A DNA stretch of 43,287 bases from Paenibacillus xylanivorans (GCF_001280595.1 NZ_LITU01000075.1:273803-317089); one strand, 5' to 3'. Counted from the stretch's first letter, positions 8,061-16,234 are shown. Notes: generated by a model from the sequence alone, not told the origin. Numbers and translations are program-made.

Positions 8061-8156
8061 TTAATAACTTCGCCAGTCCTCTTCCTCAGAGCGCACAAGC
8101 GAGGCACGTATAACATAAACAAAAGCACAAACCAGGATTCCGGTGACAAGACTCAT
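8061..8156 (-). CDS. candidate 31-residue membrane peptide
   Basis: The predicted peptide begins MSLVTGILVCAFVYVIRA and ends SEEEDWRSY: one short hydrophobic helix followed by an acidic tail. GGAG lies eight bases before the ATG, a strong terminator begins 13 bases after the stop, and an extended -10 box lies 66 bases upstream, so all parts of a small gene are present. I do not recognise a family. Single-helix peptides of this size often sit beside a membrane complex, but no partner is adjacent. A noncoding RNA from the same promoter and terminator is the main alternative. Confidence 0.55.
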   Translation of the reverse strand: MSLVTGILVCAFVYVIRASLVRSEEEDWRSY

Positions 8157-8221
8157 AATCATCACTCCATCCGATATAATTCACCCTCTGGAAAATGAGG
8201 TGACGTTCAGGCGTTTTTATC

Positions 8222-8230
8222 ATTTTAGCA
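8222..8230 (-). promoter_or_regulatory. extended -10 promoter element
   Basis: On the minus strand TGCTAAAAT, an extended -10 box. No good -35 box is visible. The same 12 bases (CATTTTAGCATA on the plus strand) recur upstream of zwf2 at 31681-31692. Confidence 0.4.
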
Positions 8231-8257
8231 TACATCTCTTAAAAACACAGCCACTTT

Positions 8258-8271
8258 TGCAAGCGCTTTCT
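8258..8271. promoter_or_regulatory. cre-like site (CcpA)
   Basis: TGCAAGCGCTTTCT matches 12 of 14 positions of the catabolite-response consensus TGWAANCGNTNWCA. It lies between the small peptide gene and ylbJ, upstream of both. Low specificity for a single site. Confidence 0.35.
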
Positions 8272-8375
8272 AAACATTAATTTGTACTGTTTGTCCGCTT
8301 TGTCTCATATATTGATGGCAAAGCACGAGCGATCTGCTGCACACTGACCATTCCAAAAATAAAGGAGAAGAATTC

Positions 8376-9629
8376 ATGGCCACTTCACAACGAATCACCC
8401 ATGTCCTCATCCCACTAGCTCTCCTGATCCTGTGTGTGTTGATGGTGCTGTTTCCTGCGGAAACCTGGCATGCAAGTGTACGTGGACTATCCATTTGGTG
8501 GGACGTGCTTTTCCCCTCCCTTTTTCCCTTTCTGGTATTATCCGAGCTACTTCTCGGCTTCGGCATAGTTCATTTTTTGGGTACCCTCTTAAATCCACTC
8601 ATGCGTCCGCTTTTTCGCGTTCCCGGGAGCGGCGGCTTTGTGTTTGCCGTCAGTTGTGCTTCCGGTTATCCCACTGGAGCCAAATTGACCGCACAGTTGT
8701 GGGAACAGAAATTGGTTACTCGGGAAGAAGGTGAACGCCTCGTTGCTTTCACCACATCATCGGATCCCATCTTCATGATCGGAGCAGTTTCGGTTGGTTT
8801 TTTTCATAATGTAGCTATTGCTCCAATACTGGTTACATCGCATTATGGTGCTGCATTTCTTGTGGGCCTGCTTATGCGGTTCCATGGCAGCGGCTCAGTA
8901 AAGGATCAACCATCAATCATCGATTCAACCTCCGCCTCCGAAGAAGTTCATAGAAACAGGCTAATTCGAGCCATTTATGCAATGCATGAGGCAAGAAAGG
9001 CGGATGGACGGGCATTTGGTGAGTTGTTGCGCCAAGCAGTCTCCTCATCTCTTCGCCTTATTATTATCGTAGGAGGGTTAGTTGTATTCTTCTCCGTCAT
9101 GATGGAGTTACTCGTGCAAACTGGATGGCTCGGCGGATTATACGCAATTACGGAACAATTGCTGCTATATACGGGATTCCCCCCAGCCTTATCCCACAGC
9201 CTCGTAGGTGGATTATTCGAAGTCACTTTGGGAGCTAAAGAAGCAGGAGGGGCGGGGATATCCATTCCACTCGTGTATAAAGCTGCTGCTGCTGCCTTCG
9301 TCCTCTCCTGGGGTGGATTATCCGTTCATGCCCAGATTATGAGTGTCCTGAGCAACACTCCAATGAGATATGGACCCTTTCTGTTTGCCAGAGCCATCCA
9401 TGCTCTCATTGCACCCATACTTGTACTTTTGCTGTGGATGCCAATGATGGGTGATTTGGAATGGCCTGTTTTGTTCCAAACTGGTGTCATACCAGAATTA
9501 TCTTCGTACACACCAGACTGGGGACAGATCCTGTTTTCAGGAGCGGCTGTATTTGGAGGCGTAATCCTTTTACTGCTGATGCTTTCTCTGATGAGTCCCT
9601 TTTTCTTAGCCAGCCGTATGAAAAAATGA
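8376..9629 (+). CDS. ylbJ: sporulation integral membrane protein YlbJ
   Basis: This polytopic membrane protein of 417 residues has about eight hydrophobic segments and the nucleoside-transporter/FeoB Gate-type halves. The conserved segments LFPSLFPFLVLSELLL, SGYPTGAKL and VGGLFEVTLGAK identify YlbJ. In Bacillus YlbJ is a sigma-E gene needed for spore cortex formation. The ATG follows AAAGGAGAAG. Monocistronic here. A perfect 16-bp dyad (9646-9661) follows the stop, in the short gap before nadK. Confidence 0.92.
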   Translation: MATSQRITHVLIPLALLILCVLMVLFPAETWHASVRGLSIWWDVLFPSLFPFLVLSELLLGFGIVHFLGTLLNPLMRPLFRVPGSGGFVFAVSCASGYPTGAKLTAQLWEQKLVTREEGERLVAFTTSSDPIFMIGAVSVGFFHNVAIAPILVTSHYGAAFLVGLLMRFHGSGSVKDQPSIIDSTSASEEVHRNRLIRAIYAMHEARKADGRAFGELLRQAVSSSLRLIIIVGGLVVFFSVMMELLVQTGWLGGLYAITEQLLLYTGFPPALSHSLVGGLFEVTLGAKEAGGAGISIPLVYKAAAAAFVLSWGGLSVHAQIMSVLSNTPMRYGPFLFARAIHALIAPILVLLLWMPMMGDLEWPVLFQTGVIPELSSYTPDWGQILFSGAAVFGGVILLLLMLSLMSPFFLASRMKK

Positions 9630-9706
9630 GCCATCCTGTGCGTTCATATTCAACTGAATATCAATCCAACATTGTGTTCTTCCCTGGAATTGATTATCAT
9701 CGGTAG

Positions 9707-9712
9707 TATAAT
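9707..9712 (+). promoter_or_regulatory. -10 box of the nadK promoter
   Basis: A perfect TATAAT lies 22 bases before the nadK start; the matching -35 region is weak (CTGGAA at 17 bases). The near-by dyad at 9646-9661 could be an operator or a weak terminator for ylbJ. Confidence 0.4.
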
Positions 9713-9733
9713 GACCACAAAGGAGCTTTCATC

Positions 9734-10537
9734 TTGAGATACTATGTTCAAGACCGCGGAGACCAGTTATCGATTGATCTCAGTCAGCAGTTTCATGCGC
9801 TGGCCAAAGAGGAAGGGTTTAAGCTGGATGCAGAATCGCCGGAGATTGTCATCTCCATCGGAGGCGATGGTACGATGCTGCAAGCATTTCACAATTTCAT
9901 CGACCGCATCCCGGACATCGCTTTTGTTGGGGTTCATACAGGCCATCTCGGCTTTTATGCCGATTGGAAGAAGGAAGAATTACGGGAATTGGTTCGATTG
10001 ATGAGTGGCAAAGGAGACCCTGAACGACTCAAACCCCGAATTGTGGAGTATCCGCTACTGGAGCTTGAGATTCGTAAAAAGTCAGGCAACACTTCTTATA
10101 TCGCATTGAACGAATTTACGTTAAAAGGTGTAGACGGTACAGTCGTTGCTCAGGTCGACATTAATGACGTTACGTTTGAGATGTTCCGGGGAGATGGGAT
10201 CTGTGTATCTACACCTTCGGGCAGTACGGCATACAACAAGGCGCTTGGTGGCGCCATGGTGCATCCTACGATCGAGGCTATTCAAATCGCCGAGATCGCT
10301 TCAATTAATAACCGCGTCTATCGGACGCTGGGTTCACCGGTTATTTTGCCCAAGCACCATCACTGTGATATCTTCTCACGCAAGGATCAGCGGTTATTGC
10401 TTACCATTGACCACGTAAACGTTATGGTGGAAGATCTCATATCCGTACGCTGCCAGGTGGCCCGTCACAAGGTCAGCTTTGCCCGTTTCCGGCCCTATCC
10501 GTTTTGGAACAGGGTTCGTACAGCTTTTTTGGACTAA
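9734..10537 (+). CDS. nadK: NAD kinase
   Basis: This 267-residue kinase phosphorylates NAD to NADP. The GGDGTMLQAF motif with the catalytic Asp is at residues 43-52, and the NAD-binding STPSGSTAYNKALGG motif lies in the second domain. The end (RFRPYPFWNRVRTAFL) resembles Bacillus YjbN (PpnKA) rather than YtdI. The start is TTG, with GGAG eight bases upstream; there is no ATG in a suitable place. Its product, NADP, is the cofactor of the two zwf enzymes in this window, though the genes are not linked in an operon. Confidence 0.97.
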   Translation: MRYYVQDRGDQLSIDLSQQFHALAKEEGFKLDAESPEIVISIGGDGTMLQAFHNFIDRIPDIAFVGVHTGHLGFYADWKKEELRELVRLMSGKGDPERLKPRIVEYPLLELEIRKKSGNTSYIALNEFTLKGVDGTVVAQVDINDVTFEMFRGDGICVSTPSGSTAYNKALGGAMVHPTIEAIQIAEIASINNRVYRTLGSPVILPKHHHCDIFSRKDQRLLLTIDHVNVMVEDLISVRCQVARHKVSFARFRPYPFWNRVRTAFLD

Positions 10538-10550
10538 ACATGCTCAAAAG

Positions 10551-10581
10551 AAAAAGCGGTCCTTTTCAGGAACCGCTTTTT
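10551..10581. terminator. bidirectional terminator shared by nadK and yutD
   Basis: AAAAAGCGGT / ACCGCTTTTT with a short inner stem. It supplies a U-run for both strands. The stop codon of yutD (10566-10568) lies in the loop region, so the end of the yutD reading frame encodes part of the hairpin. Confidence 0.9.
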
Positions 10582-10967
10582 GCTTTGGCTTGAGGCTGAT
10601 CTTTGCTCTTGTGAAGCACAAAGTACGCACAGCCAAAGTTGCAATATTCATTGATGTAGTCCACCATGCTGGAGATCGTGGAATCCTTTGTTGCTTTAGG
10701 ATGGTTGTCCCGGTAAAAACCTTTCAACCGCAGCTGGCTATAACCCCAGTCCCCAATAATGTAATCGTACCGCTCCAGCACTTCGCTGTAACGGTCACGG
10801 AAAACTTCAGGATTCCAGCCTTCTTTGTGGTTCTGCACGATTTCATAATTCTTTCCGCCGATTTGAACAATAACAGGTTCTTTGGGTTTGTCCTGGGCCG
10901 ATTCTTGGACCAATTCCTGGACCTGTTCTGTGCTATTTTCTTCTTCCAATCCGGTATCCTCCATCAT
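10566..10967 (-). CDS. yutD: YutD family protein
   Basis: This protein of 133 residues has an acidic, Gln/Glu-rich N-terminal 30 residues and then the conserved YutD (DUF1027) core with RYDYIIGDWGYSQLRLKGFY. The cellular role is unknown. The first ATG overlaps the lipA stop (ATGA), so the two genes are coupled; this lipA-yutD linkage is also found in Bacillus. The acidic N-terminal extension is likely disordered. The terminator overlaps its last codons. Confidence 0.92.
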   Translation of the reverse strand: MMEDTGLEEENSTEQVQELVQESAQDKPKEPVIVQIGGKNYEIVQNHKEGWNPEVFRDRYSEVLERYDYIIGDWGYSQLRLKGFYRDNHPKATKDSTISSMVDYINEYCNFGCAYFVLHKSKDQPQAKAKSGS

Positions 10968-11863
10968 GCGTGTGTTGCCGCCTGTTCAGCATGTTTTGTA
11001 GCAGATTTTACCTGTTCGTGCGCACGGTAGGAACTACGTACCATCGGTGCAGATTCAACGTGGCTGAATCCACGCTTTAGTCCTTCCTGCTTCAATGCTG
11101 CGAACTCTTCTGGCGGATAGTACTTCTCCACAAACAGATGTTTCTCTGATGGCTGCAAGTATTGACCAATCGTCATAATATCACAATCCACAGCGCGCAA
11201 ATCATCCATCGTTTGCAAAATTTCATGATATTCCTCACCTACACCAAGCATGATGCTCGATTTCGTCGGGATATTTGGCTGCATTTCCTTGGCGCGAGCA
11301 AGCAGTTCGAGTGAACGCTTATATTTCGCCTTGGCACGGACTCTGTCCGATAACCGCTCTACTGTCTCGATGTTATGATTCAAGATGTCCGGTTTGGCAT
11401 CCATCACAATCTGCAAGGAATCCCGATCACCCAAAAAGTCCGGAATCAGCACTTCTACGCTGCATAAAGGCAAACGGCGACGAACCGCCTTTACCGTCTC
11501 TGCAAAGATCGTCGCTCCTCCATCTTTCAGATCGTCGCGTGCCACGCTCGTAATTACGCAGTGCTGCAGATTCATCTGTTCTGCCGCTTCTGCCACGCGT
11601 TCTGGTTCCTGCAAATCAAGTTCCGTTGGCAAGCCGGTATTCACCGCGCAAAAACGGCATGCCCGTGTGCAAATGTCGCCCAAAATCATAAAAGTAGCCG
11701 TCCGATTGGCCCAACATTCGTAAATATTCGGGCACCGTGCTTCCTCACATACTGTATGCAGCGTTTTGGAACGCATCATCGTTTTCATTTCCTGATAGTT
11801 ATCGCCGGTTGTCAATTTGATCCGAATCCAGTCCGGTTTCGGTTCTTTAACACGTTTAGCCAA
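10964..11863 (-). CDS. lipA: lipoyl synthase
   Basis: This 299-residue radical-SAM enzyme inserts two sulphur atoms into protein-bound octanoyl groups to make the lipoyl cofactor. Both iron-sulphur clusters are visible: auxiliary CX4CX5C at Cys39/44/50 and radical-SAM CX3CX2C at Cys65/69/72. I choose a TTG start (MAKRVKEPKPDW...) because AGAAGG lies eight bases upstream and the sequence lines up with Bacillus LipA. A longer frame reaches 11956, but a TATAAT promoter box at 11910-11915 lies inside that extension, so it cannot be translated from this mRNA. It leads the lipA-yutD operon. Confidence 0.97.
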   Translation of the reverse strand: MAKRVKEPKPDWIRIKLTTGDNYQEMKTMMRSKTLHTVCEEARCPNIYECWANRTATFMILGDICTRACRFCAVNTGLPTELDLQEPERVAEAAEQMNLQHCVITSVARDDLKDGGATIFAETVKAVRRRLPLCSVEVLIPDFLGDRDSLQIVMDAKPDILNHNIETVERLSDRVRAKAKYKRSLELLARAKEMQPNIPTKSSIMLGVGEEYHEILQTMDDLRAVDCDIMTIGQYLQPSEKHLFVEKYYPPEEFAALKQEGLKRGFSHVESAPMVRSSYRAHEQVKSATKHAEQAATHA

Positions 11864-11909
11864 TGCATAAACCTTCTTTCTACTGAAGTTAGGCTGTTGC
11901 TCGGAACAT

Positions 11910-11918
11910 ATTATACCA
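11910..11918 (-). promoter_or_regulatory. extended -10 promoter of lipA
   Basis: On the minus strand TGGTATAAT, a perfect -10 with the TG extension, about 47 bases before the TTG start. Directly upstream at 11919-11932 lies a cre-like sequence (TGAAAGCGCTGGAA on the plus strand, 12 of 14 matches) in the spacer region, suggesting possible catabolite control. Confidence 0.65.
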
Positions 11919-12056
11919 TGAAAGCGCTGGAAAAACCCCCATTTGTCACATCTCATTCATGGTGGATAAAATGAAGACTTTTGAAGAACGCTAGGTTATA
12001 GCTTGGTTCACCGGGCACCATGTGCATCATCTCATTGGAAAGGGGGCTGCTTCCCT

Positions 12057-13127
12057 GTGCAAGATCGCTTTACATCGCGGTTAACTTATTCCTTTTGGAT
12101 CAAAACATTGCTAGCAGGCACACTGCTTCTCCCATTCTTGCCTGTTGATGTTTACGGTGAACCCACCGCCGCTGATTCCAAACCTCAGGCTGTAAAGCAA
12201 AAACCAGCGGACATTTTCGCTTCGCGCCGACATCTGTATGAAAGCATTGGTCAGATGACCCAAATTCCCTGGTACAGGCTCGCGGCAATCGATCAATATG
12301 AACGAACTATCTCGCGTGCACATCCGAAGGATCGTAAACATCCCGAACGGCTGACCGGAATATTTATGACCTCCCCAGCTTGGAGAGGCTGGCTAAATCC
12401 TGACGAGACAGATCAACAACCGGGTTCCATTGTCTTTTTTAATGGATATGGTCGTGACGGTTCCGGTGACGGTGTAGCAGATGCCAATAACGATCTGGAT
12501 GTACTTTACAGCATTGCTTCCATAATTCAGAATTATGGGACCAAGTCGGAGGACTTCAACATCGCCCTATGGGAATATTATCATAACTCTAGGGCCGTTC
12601 AGCGCATTCAGCAATTCGCGAAATTATATGAGCATTTTGACAACCTCGATCTCTTTGGTCACGCCTTTCCCGTCCCTCTCGGAACCAACTATTCGTATCG
12701 CAGCACCTGGGGCACCAAACGAAGCTGGGGCGGGTATCGTATTCATGAGGGCACGGATATTTTTGCACCGCATGGCCTGCCTGTGCGCAGTACCTGTTAC
12801 GGTGTCGTGGAAATCAAAGGCTGGAATCCGTTTGGCGGCTGGCGAATCGGCATTCGTGATTTGAACAACCATTACCACTATTACGCTCATTTATCAGGCT
12901 TCGACAAAAACGCCCATATCGGCGAAGTGGTTACCCCTGGTCAGATTTTGGGCTGGGTAGGCAGTTCTGGATATGGAAAACCGGGTACGCAGGGCAAGTT
13001 CCCTCCCCATTTGCATTATGGCATCTATCGAGACAGCGGGTTACACGAATGGTCATTCGACCCCTATCCGCATCTGAGGCATTGGGAGCAGGAAGAACGC
13101 AAACAGAAGAAAGCCAAAAGTAAATGA
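12057..13127 (+). CDS. lytH: M23 family peptidase, LytH-type L-Ala-D-Glu endopeptidase of sporulation
   Basis: This protein of 356 residues has a signal/anchor segment (about residues 13-33), an N-terminal region, and a C-terminal LytM/M23 zinc domain. Zinc ligands are visible in HEGTD (His230, Asp234) and HLH (His318, His320). In Bacillus LytH trims cortex peptide side chains to single L-alanine late in sporulation. The GTG start is chosen because AAAGGGGG precedes it by ten bases; a longer TTG-initiated frame from 12003 lacks a site. It is divergent from lipA and followed by convergent yunB, as in Bacillus. Confidence 0.9.
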   Translation: MQDRFTSRLTYSFWIKTLLAGTLLLPFLPVDVYGEPTAADSKPQAVKQKPADIFASRRHLYESIGQMTQIPWYRLAAIDQYERTISRAHPKDRKHPERLTGIFMTSPAWRGWLNPDETDQQPGSIVFFNGYGRDGSGDGVADANNDLDVLYSIASIIQNYGTKSEDFNIALWEYYHNSRAVQRIQQFAKLYEHFDNLDLFGHAFPVPLGTNYSYRSTWGTKRSWGGYRIHEGTDIFAPHGLPVRSTCYGVVEIKGWNPFGGWRIGIRDLNNHYHYYAHLSGFDKNAHIGEVVTPGQILGWVGSSGYGKPGTQGKFPPHLHYGIYRDSGLHEWSFDPYPHLRHWEQEERKQKKAKSK

Positions 13128-13191
13128 GTCAAAATGAAATTGGCTTAGCGATAAGAAGAGCTTATTTCGTATTAAATTATTTAATGCAAAG

Positions 13192-13224
13192 CGGGGCCTT
13201 CATCATTGAGGCCCCGTTTTTTTT
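13192..13224 (+). terminator. terminator of lytH
   Basis: CGGGGCCT / AGGCCCCG stem with a nine-base loop, then eight T. Confidence 0.93.
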
Positions 13225-13247
13225 ATTCAATATTTGCCTTTGACTCA

Positions 13248-14123
13248 TTAGTGGTTCACATCCACATCAAGCTGTAATCCCCCATTTGGATCAGACAAGT
13301 CCGGCTCAACCTCCAGTCCATTTCCGTTCAGACCGTTTGCTGGAGCCTGCTGTTGATTGGGAGAGGTTGAATTAGGCGCCCCTCCATGACCACTGGACAC
13401 ACCAGTCTGACCCGATGGCAGCGCAATCGCGGGTGCATTGCTGCCGTTACTGCCCACCGGCTTGCCCTGATTATCATAGTAGTACATAGGCACATCCCCC
13501 ACTACCAGCAGGTAGGATATCGGAATTTCCGTATCGACGGTCTCGGGTTCCATGTCAAAGGGCACCACCACCGCGACTTCGGCAATGATGTGAATGTACA
13601 CTTCCACCAGAATCATGTTAATTCCAGCATTCTGCTGACGCGTGTTCAGATCCACCTTGACGGCTCCCTGAGGCTCAATACGAACCGGTATACTTGGACC
13701 AAAGGAGGCCAGTACCGGGCTGCCCAACGCCTGCCCCAGCGGAATTTTTTCTTTTAACATATGCACGTTCTGCAAAGTGGATTGCACGATGTTCATCGTA
13801 CTCGCAGTGATCCGCATATGCTCATCGTAATTCAGCATGAATCCAGACACTTTCCCAGCCGTATCAGTTTTCCAGTCAATCAATCCTTCGGTGGATTTGC
13901 CTTCGGAAACCTGCGCTGTAATTGCCTTGTTGATCGCTTCCGTTGCAATTTGCTTCACTCTGATTTTGGCCAAATGCATGATAGGCGGTTTCATTTTCTT
14001 ATCCACATAGGCAAAACCCTGCATCAAACAAAACGCTGTTACCAATAAAATAATCAACCACATTTTACGCCTGCCACTTGGCGGCTTGCGGCGTCTTCGG
14101 CTTCGCCATCGTCTTCTCATCAT
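13248..14123 (-). CDS. yunB: sporulation protein YunB
   Basis: This protein of 291 residues starts with an Arg-rich stretch and one membrane segment (about residues 21-40). The YunB domain follows (KIRVKQIATEAINKAI, then LGQALGSPVLASFGPSIPVR and VEVYIHIIAEVAVVVPF). The C-terminal 75 residues are Gly/Asn/Pro/Gln-rich and look disordered, longer than in Bacillus. YunB is a sigma-E regulon protein needed for efficient sporulation. GGGGAGGG lies upstream of the double ATG. The lytH-yunB-lipA neighbourhood supports the assignment. Confidence 0.92.
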   Translation of the reverse strand: MMRRRWRSRRRRKPPSGRRKMWLIILLVTAFCLMQGFAYVDKKMKPPIMHLAKIRVKQIATEAINKAITAQVSEGKSTEGLIDWKTDTAGKVSGFMLNYDEHMRITASTMNIVQSTLQNVHMLKEKIPLGQALGSPVLASFGPSIPVRIEPQGAVKVDLNTRQQNAGINMILVEVYIHIIAEVAVVVPFDMEPETVDTEIPISYLLVVGDVPMYYYDNQGKPVGSNGSNAPAIALPSGQTGVSSGHGGAPNSTSPNQQQAPANGLNGNGLEVEPDLSDPNGGLQLDVDVNH

Positions 14124-14236
14124 CGGGTGTCCCTCCCCTGCGGGATGAGCTATAGGCTATATACTATCCTTATGCACTGTTGTCTCGAAAAAGAAGGACA
14201 GCACCTGCTCGTACGGGGATATCATCACTTACAACT

Positions 14237-14289
14237 AAAAAAGCCTTTCGCCAGCAGATTTTGTTTATCTGCAAGACGAAAGGCTTTTT
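14237..14289. terminator. nested-hairpin bidirectional terminator
   Basis: An AAAAGCCTTTCG / CGAAAGGCTTTT outer stem encloses a GCAGAT / ATCTGC inner stem. A and T runs on the flanks suit both strands; it mainly ends the fsa transcript. Confidence 0.9.
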
Positions 14290-14333
14290 AATGGAATATG
14301 GCTCTAAGGAATCAGACCCCTGTCCACATTTTA

Positions 14334-14978
14334 TTATTTCGGAACGGACTCCCAATCTTTCAGGAAGCGCTCAATGCCGCTGTCTGTCAGCGGGTGTTTC
14401 CACAATGTTGGCAGGAGCGAACCCGGAATGGTCGCGATATGCGCACCAGAAAGAGCTGCATCCTCGACATGTTTGATATTACGGATGCTTGCTGCAATAA
14501 TTTCGGAAGGCAAATCATACGTATCCAGAATGAGACGCAGATCGCGAATCAGCTTCATGCCATCCACCGCAATATCATCCAGACGGCCAACAAATGGACT
14601 GATGTAAGTTGCGCCAGCTTTCGCCGCCATCAGGCCCTGTGCTGCAGAGAAGATCAGCGTTACATTGGTTTTAATTCCTTTTTGCGTCAGTTCATGACAA
14701 GCATAGAGTCCATCCTCGGTCATCGGTAGTTTAATCACTACATTCGGTGCCCACTCTGCAATTTCATAAGCTTCCTTCAACATATCCTCGGCTTTAAGTC
14801 CGATAACTTCAGCACTGACCGGGCCTTTCACAACGCCACAGATCTCCTGAATCACTTCTTTAAATACGCGACCTTCTTTCGCAATCAAAGACGGGTTGGT
14901 CGTGACTCCATCCACCAGACCCAGACGTTCGATCCGTTTGATTTCTTCAACATTACCTGTATCCAAGAAAAATTTCAT
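14334..14978 (-). CDS. fsa: fructose-6-phosphate aldolase / small transaldolase (TalC type)
   Basis: This 214-residue TIM-barrel enzyme belongs to the short transaldolase family, acting in the non-oxidative pentose phosphate pathway or as a fructose-6-phosphate aldolase. The N-terminal MKFFLDTGNVEEI holds the catalytic Asp6, GVTTNPSL is present, and the Schiff-base lysine is Lys83 in VVIKLPMTEDG. The start is the ATG after GGAGG; an in-frame extension to 15026 has no site. It lies 86 bases downstream of the 6-phosphogluconate dehydrogenase gene on the same strand, and zwf is next, making a pentose phosphate cluster. Confidence 0.95.
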   Translation of the reverse strand: MKFFLDTGNVEEIKRIERLGLVDGVTTNPSLIAKEGRVFKEVIQEICGVVKGPVSAEVIGLKAEDMLKEAYEIAEWAPNVVIKLPMTEDGLYACHELTQKGIKTNVTLIFSAAQGLMAAKAGATYISPFVGRLDDIAVDGMKLIRDLRLILDTYDLPSEIIAASIRNIKHVEDAALSGAHIATIPGSLLPTLWKHPLTDSGIERFLKDWESVPK

Positions 14979-15064
14979 GATATGTTCCCTCCACTTGATG
15001 AATTTGTAAACAGCTATACTCATCATTACCCGATAATCCGTATATGTTAACAGTTATATATGAA

Positions 15065-15958
15065 TTAATTTTTTTCTACAGCGTGACCGCCAAATTCATT
15101 ACGCAATGCTGCGACAACTTTACCTGTGAACGTGTCTGTTTCCAGGGAGCGGTAACGCATCAACAGGGACAACGCGATAACTGGCGTAGCAGTTTGCAGG
15201 TCAAATGCTGTTTCAACTGTCCAACGTCCTTCACCGGAAGAATGCATAACCCCTTTAATTTCATCCAGGTTCGCATCTTTGGAGAATGCACGCTCTGTCA
15301 ATTCCATCAACCAAGAACGGATAACGGAACCGTTGTTCCATACACGAGCAACTTGTTCGAAGTCGAAATCGAAGCCGCTTTTCTCCAATACGTCGAAGCC
15401 TTCACCGATGGAAGCCATCATTCCGTACTCGATACCATTGTGAACCATTTTCAGGAAGTGACCGCTACCCGCTTTACCTGCATACAGGTAACCATTTTCA
15501 ACGGAAGTATCCTTGAACGCTGGCTCAACCACTGCCCAAGCTTCAGGATCGCCACCGATCATGTAACATGCGCCATTACGCGCGCCTTCCATACCGCCGG
15601 ATGTACCAGCATCCATGTAGTGAATGCCTTTAGGTTTCATTTCTTCGTAACGACGGATGGACTCTTTGTAGTGCGAGTTACCGGCTTCAATGATGATGTC
15701 GCCTTGGGACAACAGCGGGCTTACTTCAGCCAGTACAGCGTCAACCACGTTGTGAGGAACCATGATCCACAATACACGTGGCGATTCAAGGGAAGCCACC
15801 ATTTCTGCATAGGAAGATACGCCTGCTGCGCCATATTCTTTCATTTCATTTACAGCTTCAGCGTTAAGGTCAAAAGCAACCACTTCATGTTTGTGATCAA
15901 TCAGATTTCTACCCAAGTTCAATCCCATTTTACCTAATCCAATAAGTCCAAGTTTCAT
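15065..15958 (-). CDS. 6-phosphogluconate dehydrogenase, short NAD-type (YqeC-like)
   Basis: This 297-residue enzyme oxidises and decarboxylates 6-phosphogluconate to ribulose 5-phosphate. The Rossmann motif GLIGLGKMGLN opens the protein, and the second strand ends in an Asp (VVAFDLNAEA), which favours NAD over NADP. AGTSGGMEGARNG and FLKMVHNGIEYG carry substrate and catalytic residues. At about 300 residues it is the short bacterial form, lacking the tail of the 470-residue NADP enzymes. AGGAGG precedes the ATG; a longer frame to 16093 runs through palindromes and is not coding. It sits between zwf and fsa. Confidence 0.93.
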   Translation of the reverse strand: MKLGLIGLGKMGLNLGRNLIDHKHEVVAFDLNAEAVNEMKEYGAAGVSSYAEMVASLESPRVLWIMVPHNVVDAVLAEVSPLLSQGDIIIEAGNSHYKESIRRYEEMKPKGIHYMDAGTSGGMEGARNGACYMIGGDPEAWAVVEPAFKDTSVENGYLYAGKAGSGHFLKMVHNGIEYGMMASIGEGFDVLEKSGFDFDFEQVARVWNNGSVIRSWLMELTERAFSKDANLDEIKGVMHSSGEGRWTVETAFDLQTATPVIALSLLMRYRSLETDTFTGKVVAALRNEFGGHAVEKN

Positions 15959-16071
15959 TGCTAAGTTCCTCCTGTTATGAACATTTCTAGTTTTATCTGG
16001 CCAATTCCAAAATAAGTGCTTAACCATGGCGCAGTAGCCGTTCCGGTTACGAATCGTTCTTTCGATCGCTC

Positions 16072-16123
16072 TTATCCCCAGATTTCTTTTCATCCCCCTC
16101 TAAAGGGGGAAATCCGGGGATAA
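16072..16123. repeat. complex inverted repeat in the leader of the 6PGDH gene
   Basis: TTATCCCC (16072-16079) pairs with GGGGATAA (16116-16123), GATTT with AAATC, and an inner CCCCC / GGGGG stem has loop TCTAAA. Further GGGGA / TCCCC and AATCGATT symmetry continues to about 16165. With no U-run it is not a simple terminator. It looks like a mosaic intergenic palindromic element, possibly one of many copies in the genome. Confidence 0.7.
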
Positions 16124-16234
16124 AGGCGCACGCTTCGCTTCTTCAGAATCGATTTCGTCCCCTACACTACTCGCGCGTAATTGTTACGAACTGATTTAGA
16201 TTGAGCCGCTAATCTATATCAAAAATTTTCGCGG

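Noticed and set aside
11864..11956. N-terminal extension of lipA
   Set aside because: It contains the promoter -10 box and does not match LipA proteins.
15044..15937. Long plus-strand frame opposite the 6PGDH gene
   Set aside because: Antisense shadow of a clear enzyme gene; Cys/Phe/His-rich composition and no ribosome site.
15959..16093. N-terminal extension of the 6PGDH gene
   Set aside because: It reads through the palindromic element and lies before the AGGAGG site; the Rossmann motif should start the protein.
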